Source: CAVQLX01 sp963811605 (GTDB lineage Bacteria; Desulfobacterota; Binatia; DP-6). From it: DNA of 64,000 nucleotides. The stretch spans positions 248,001-312,000 of the forward strand of contig CAWESA010000024.1 in the NCBI GenBank assembly GCA_963811605.1. The letters run 5' to 3'. Position 1 is the first letter of the stretch. Each line of letters opens with the position of its first letter. This document shows, in pieces, positions 62,569-64,000 of this stretch. The notes below the pieces were generated by a model. It saw only the letters and a list, made by a program, of their open reading frames with translations. It was not told where the DNA came from and did not search any database. Made by a program: the position numbers and the translations under genes.

Positions 62569-62895
62569 ACGCGCGCGTGGACGACGACCGCGCGGCCGCG
62601 GGCAGCCCGCGGAGCTCGCATCCATGGTTTGCCCAGCGCCCATGGTGTCCAGGAATGCCAGGACCTGCATCTCGTGGAGACCGGCAACACCCACGTCACC
62701 TCCAGGCGAGTTCCGGAGAAGTGGATCGATGCCTGGCGTTCATCGAGAACGCGGCCAGCGGCTGACGGCGCGGCATCCGATGACGCGCGCGCCGAAGGGG
62801 CGAGCGCATCGCTCCGCTTCCGTCCTCGAACAGGCCCGGGAGCGCCTCCGGGGAAGCGGTTTGCGACAGCGAGCGAGGTGCGGGAGATCCGGGTC
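62569..62895. other. 327-base gap before the alcohol dehydrogenase
   Basis: No family match was found on either strand. Frames that cross it have no ribosome binding site or start fitting a domain. It is likely an untranslated region or the worn end of a lost gene. Confidence 0.4.
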
Positions 62896-63918
62896 ATGAG
62901 ACAGCTCGCCTGCATCGGACCCGGCACCGTCGGATGGCGCGAAGCTCCCGAGCCGCATCTGGCACGCGATGGCGACGCGCTCGTGCGGCCGATCGCCGTC
63001 GCGCGCTGCGACATCGACCTTCCTCTGACGTCCGGCGCCTTTCCGATCCGCGAGCCGTTCGCGCTCGGGCACGAGTGCGTCGCGGAAGTGGTCGCGCTCG
63101 ACGACCGCGTGCGAGGTCTCGAGATCGGCCAGCGCGTCGTGGTCGCGTTCCAGGTGAGCTGCGGTGGATGCCGCTCGTGTCGGGCCGGCCACACCGCGAA
63201 TTGCGATGCGTATCCGGTGCTGTCGGACTTCGGCATGCAACCGCTCTCGGGCACCGAGTATGGCGGGATGCTCGCCGACCTCGTCCGCGTGCCCCACGCG
63301 GAGGCGATGCTCGCGCCCGTCTCGCCGAAGCTCGACCCGGTCGCGCTCGCGAGCGTCTCCGACAACGTGCTCGATGGCTATCGCGCCGTCGCTCCGCATC
63401 TCGCGCAGCTCCCTGGTTGCGAGATCCTGATCGTGACTCACGGGCTCAAGAGCGTGCCGCTCTACGCGGCCCTCGCGGCCATCGCATTGGGCGCCGGACG
63501 GGTCGATTTCGCGAGCAACGACGAGGAGGTGCTGGCGGTCGCCGAACGCCTCGGGGCGCGACCGATACGCTCCGAGTTCGCAAAGCCGGAGCGCCGCTAT
63601 CCGATCGTCGTCGATGCGGGTCTCAGCGCCGAGGGTCTCGGGTACGCGATCCGGTCCACCGAACCCGAGGGCATCTGCCAGAGCGTGAGCTTCTACGCCG
63701 GCGGCGACATGCCCGTTCCGCTGGGCCGCCTCTACACCTTGGGCATCCGTTTCTTCGTCGGGCGGGCGCACTCCGTGGCGCTGCTCCACGAGGTCATGCC
63801 CCTGATCGAGCAAGGACGTTTGCGGCCCGAGGACGTGACCACCCGAGTCGTCACCTGGGAAGACGCACCGCGCGCGTTCCTCGAGCCTGCGATCAAGCTG
63901 ATCGTGCGGCGCGATTGA
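62896..63918 (+). CDS. Zinc-dependent alcohol dehydrogenase family protein
   Basis: 340 residues. The catalytic zinc ligands lie in VARCDIDLP and LGHECVAEV; the structural zinc site is CGGCRSCRAGHTANC. The cofactor region reads LIVTHGLKSVPLYAALAAIA with a relaxed glycine motif, as in the GGAKSIG subgroup of medium-chain dehydrogenases. The substrate is not predictable. The ATG at 62896 was chosen because the family N-terminus begins there; a longer frame lacks similarity. Confidence 0.85.
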   Translation: MRQLACIGPGTVGWREAPEPHLARDGDALVRPIAVARCDIDLPLTSGAFPIREPFALGHECVAEVVALDDRVRGLEIGQRVVVAFQVSCGGCRSCRAGHTANCDAYPVLSDFGMQPLSGTEYGGMLADLVRVPHAEAMLAPVSPKLDPVALASVSDNVLDGYRAVAPHLAQLPGCEILIVTHGLKSVPLYAALAAIALGAGRVDFASNDEEVLAVAERLGARPIRSEFAKPERRYPIVVDAGLSAEGLGYAIRSTEPEGICQSVSFYAGGDMPVPLGRLYTLGIRFFVGRAHSVALLHEVMPLIEQGRLRPEDVTTRVVTWEDAPRAFLEPAIKLIVRRD

Positions 63919-63938
63919 CGGGCTCACACAGGAGCTCG

Positions 63939-64000
63939 TTGATCTGGATCGTGCTGCTCGCCACGTCGGCGGGCGCCGCCTGCGTCCCGGGCGATGAAAC
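63939..64000 (+). CDS. Possible lipoprotein, N-terminus only (runs off window)
   Basis: From a TTG at 63939, preceded by AGGAG, the frame encodes a hydrophobic stretch ending LLATSAGAACVPGDE, which has the form of a lipobox with its cysteine. Only 20 residues are visible, so the family cannot be named. Confidence 0.35.
   Translation, partial: MIWIVLLATSAGAACVPGDE

Overview
The window is very GC-rich, densely packed bacterial DNA with short intergenic gaps and many 1 to 4 base overlaps between genes. LptA, LptB and LptC, an RpoN operon carrying PTS regulatory proteins, an MlaC-like protein and an outer-membrane barrel point to a Gram-negative with lipopolysaccharide. The gene mix fits a deltaproteobacterium-like lineage (Myxococcota or Binatota type). 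That placement is inferred from gene content only. No rRNA, tRNA, CRISPR array or transposase was seen.

Left part, 1-14158. A compact minus-strand operon runs off the left edge: an inositol-3-phosphate-synthase-like enzyme, a 112-residue unknown, a PaaK/CapK-like adenylate-forming enzyme, a ketosynthase homologue lacking Cys-His-His, an acyl carrier protein and the start of a Rossmann dehydrogenase. It looks like a small undescribed acyl-carrier-protein pathway. Divergent from it is an ABC exporter with an MlaC-like gene split by a frameshift. A seven-gene Bat (aerotolerance-type) operon follows: MoxR, DUF58, TrmO, DUF4381, a single-ORF BatA-BatB fusion, a TPR protein and BatD.

14159-20456 is an accessory, partly decayed region. 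It holds GT2 and GT39 glycosyltransferase remnants, a C-terminal arylsulfatase fragment beside an intact sulfatase, a HAD phosphatase, a lipoprotein, an alpha/beta hydrolase and a shattered Ig-like repeat gene.

20457-37045 is mainly housekeeping: recX, recA, thpR, an ECF sigma/anti-sigma/Spy-like operon, cinA, pgpA, a CysQ-like phosphatase, a glycerophosphodiesterase, an M23 peptidase, ruvX, mltG, two secreted STN-domain paralogues, lexA, hemW and ahcY.

37059-44398 is a second accessory block on the plus strand: a TetR regulator with palindromic half-sites in its promoter, a carotenoid-cleavage-type oxygenase, an outer-membrane barrel, a collagen-like secreted protein, a three-domain flavoprotein without redox cysteines, and a cytochrome P450.

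44414-52799 holds metK and the operon lptC-lptA-lptB-rpoN-hpf-ptsN-hprK-rapZ-EIIA(Man)-HPr. This is a regulatory PTS with no sugar transporter in view.

52800-64000 has a glycosyltransferase with a LmbE-like partner, two broken gene ends (a chitinase-like GH18 tail and a TolB-like head), a signalling block (two Crp/Fnr regulators, a receiver-TPR protein, a response regulator and a membrane histidine kinase), a zinc alcohol dehydrogenase and the start of a probable lipoprotein.

Several genes carry single-base frameshifts (near 6125, 12290 and 18000, plus the remnants). Some could be assembly errors, so the affected genes are flagged individually.
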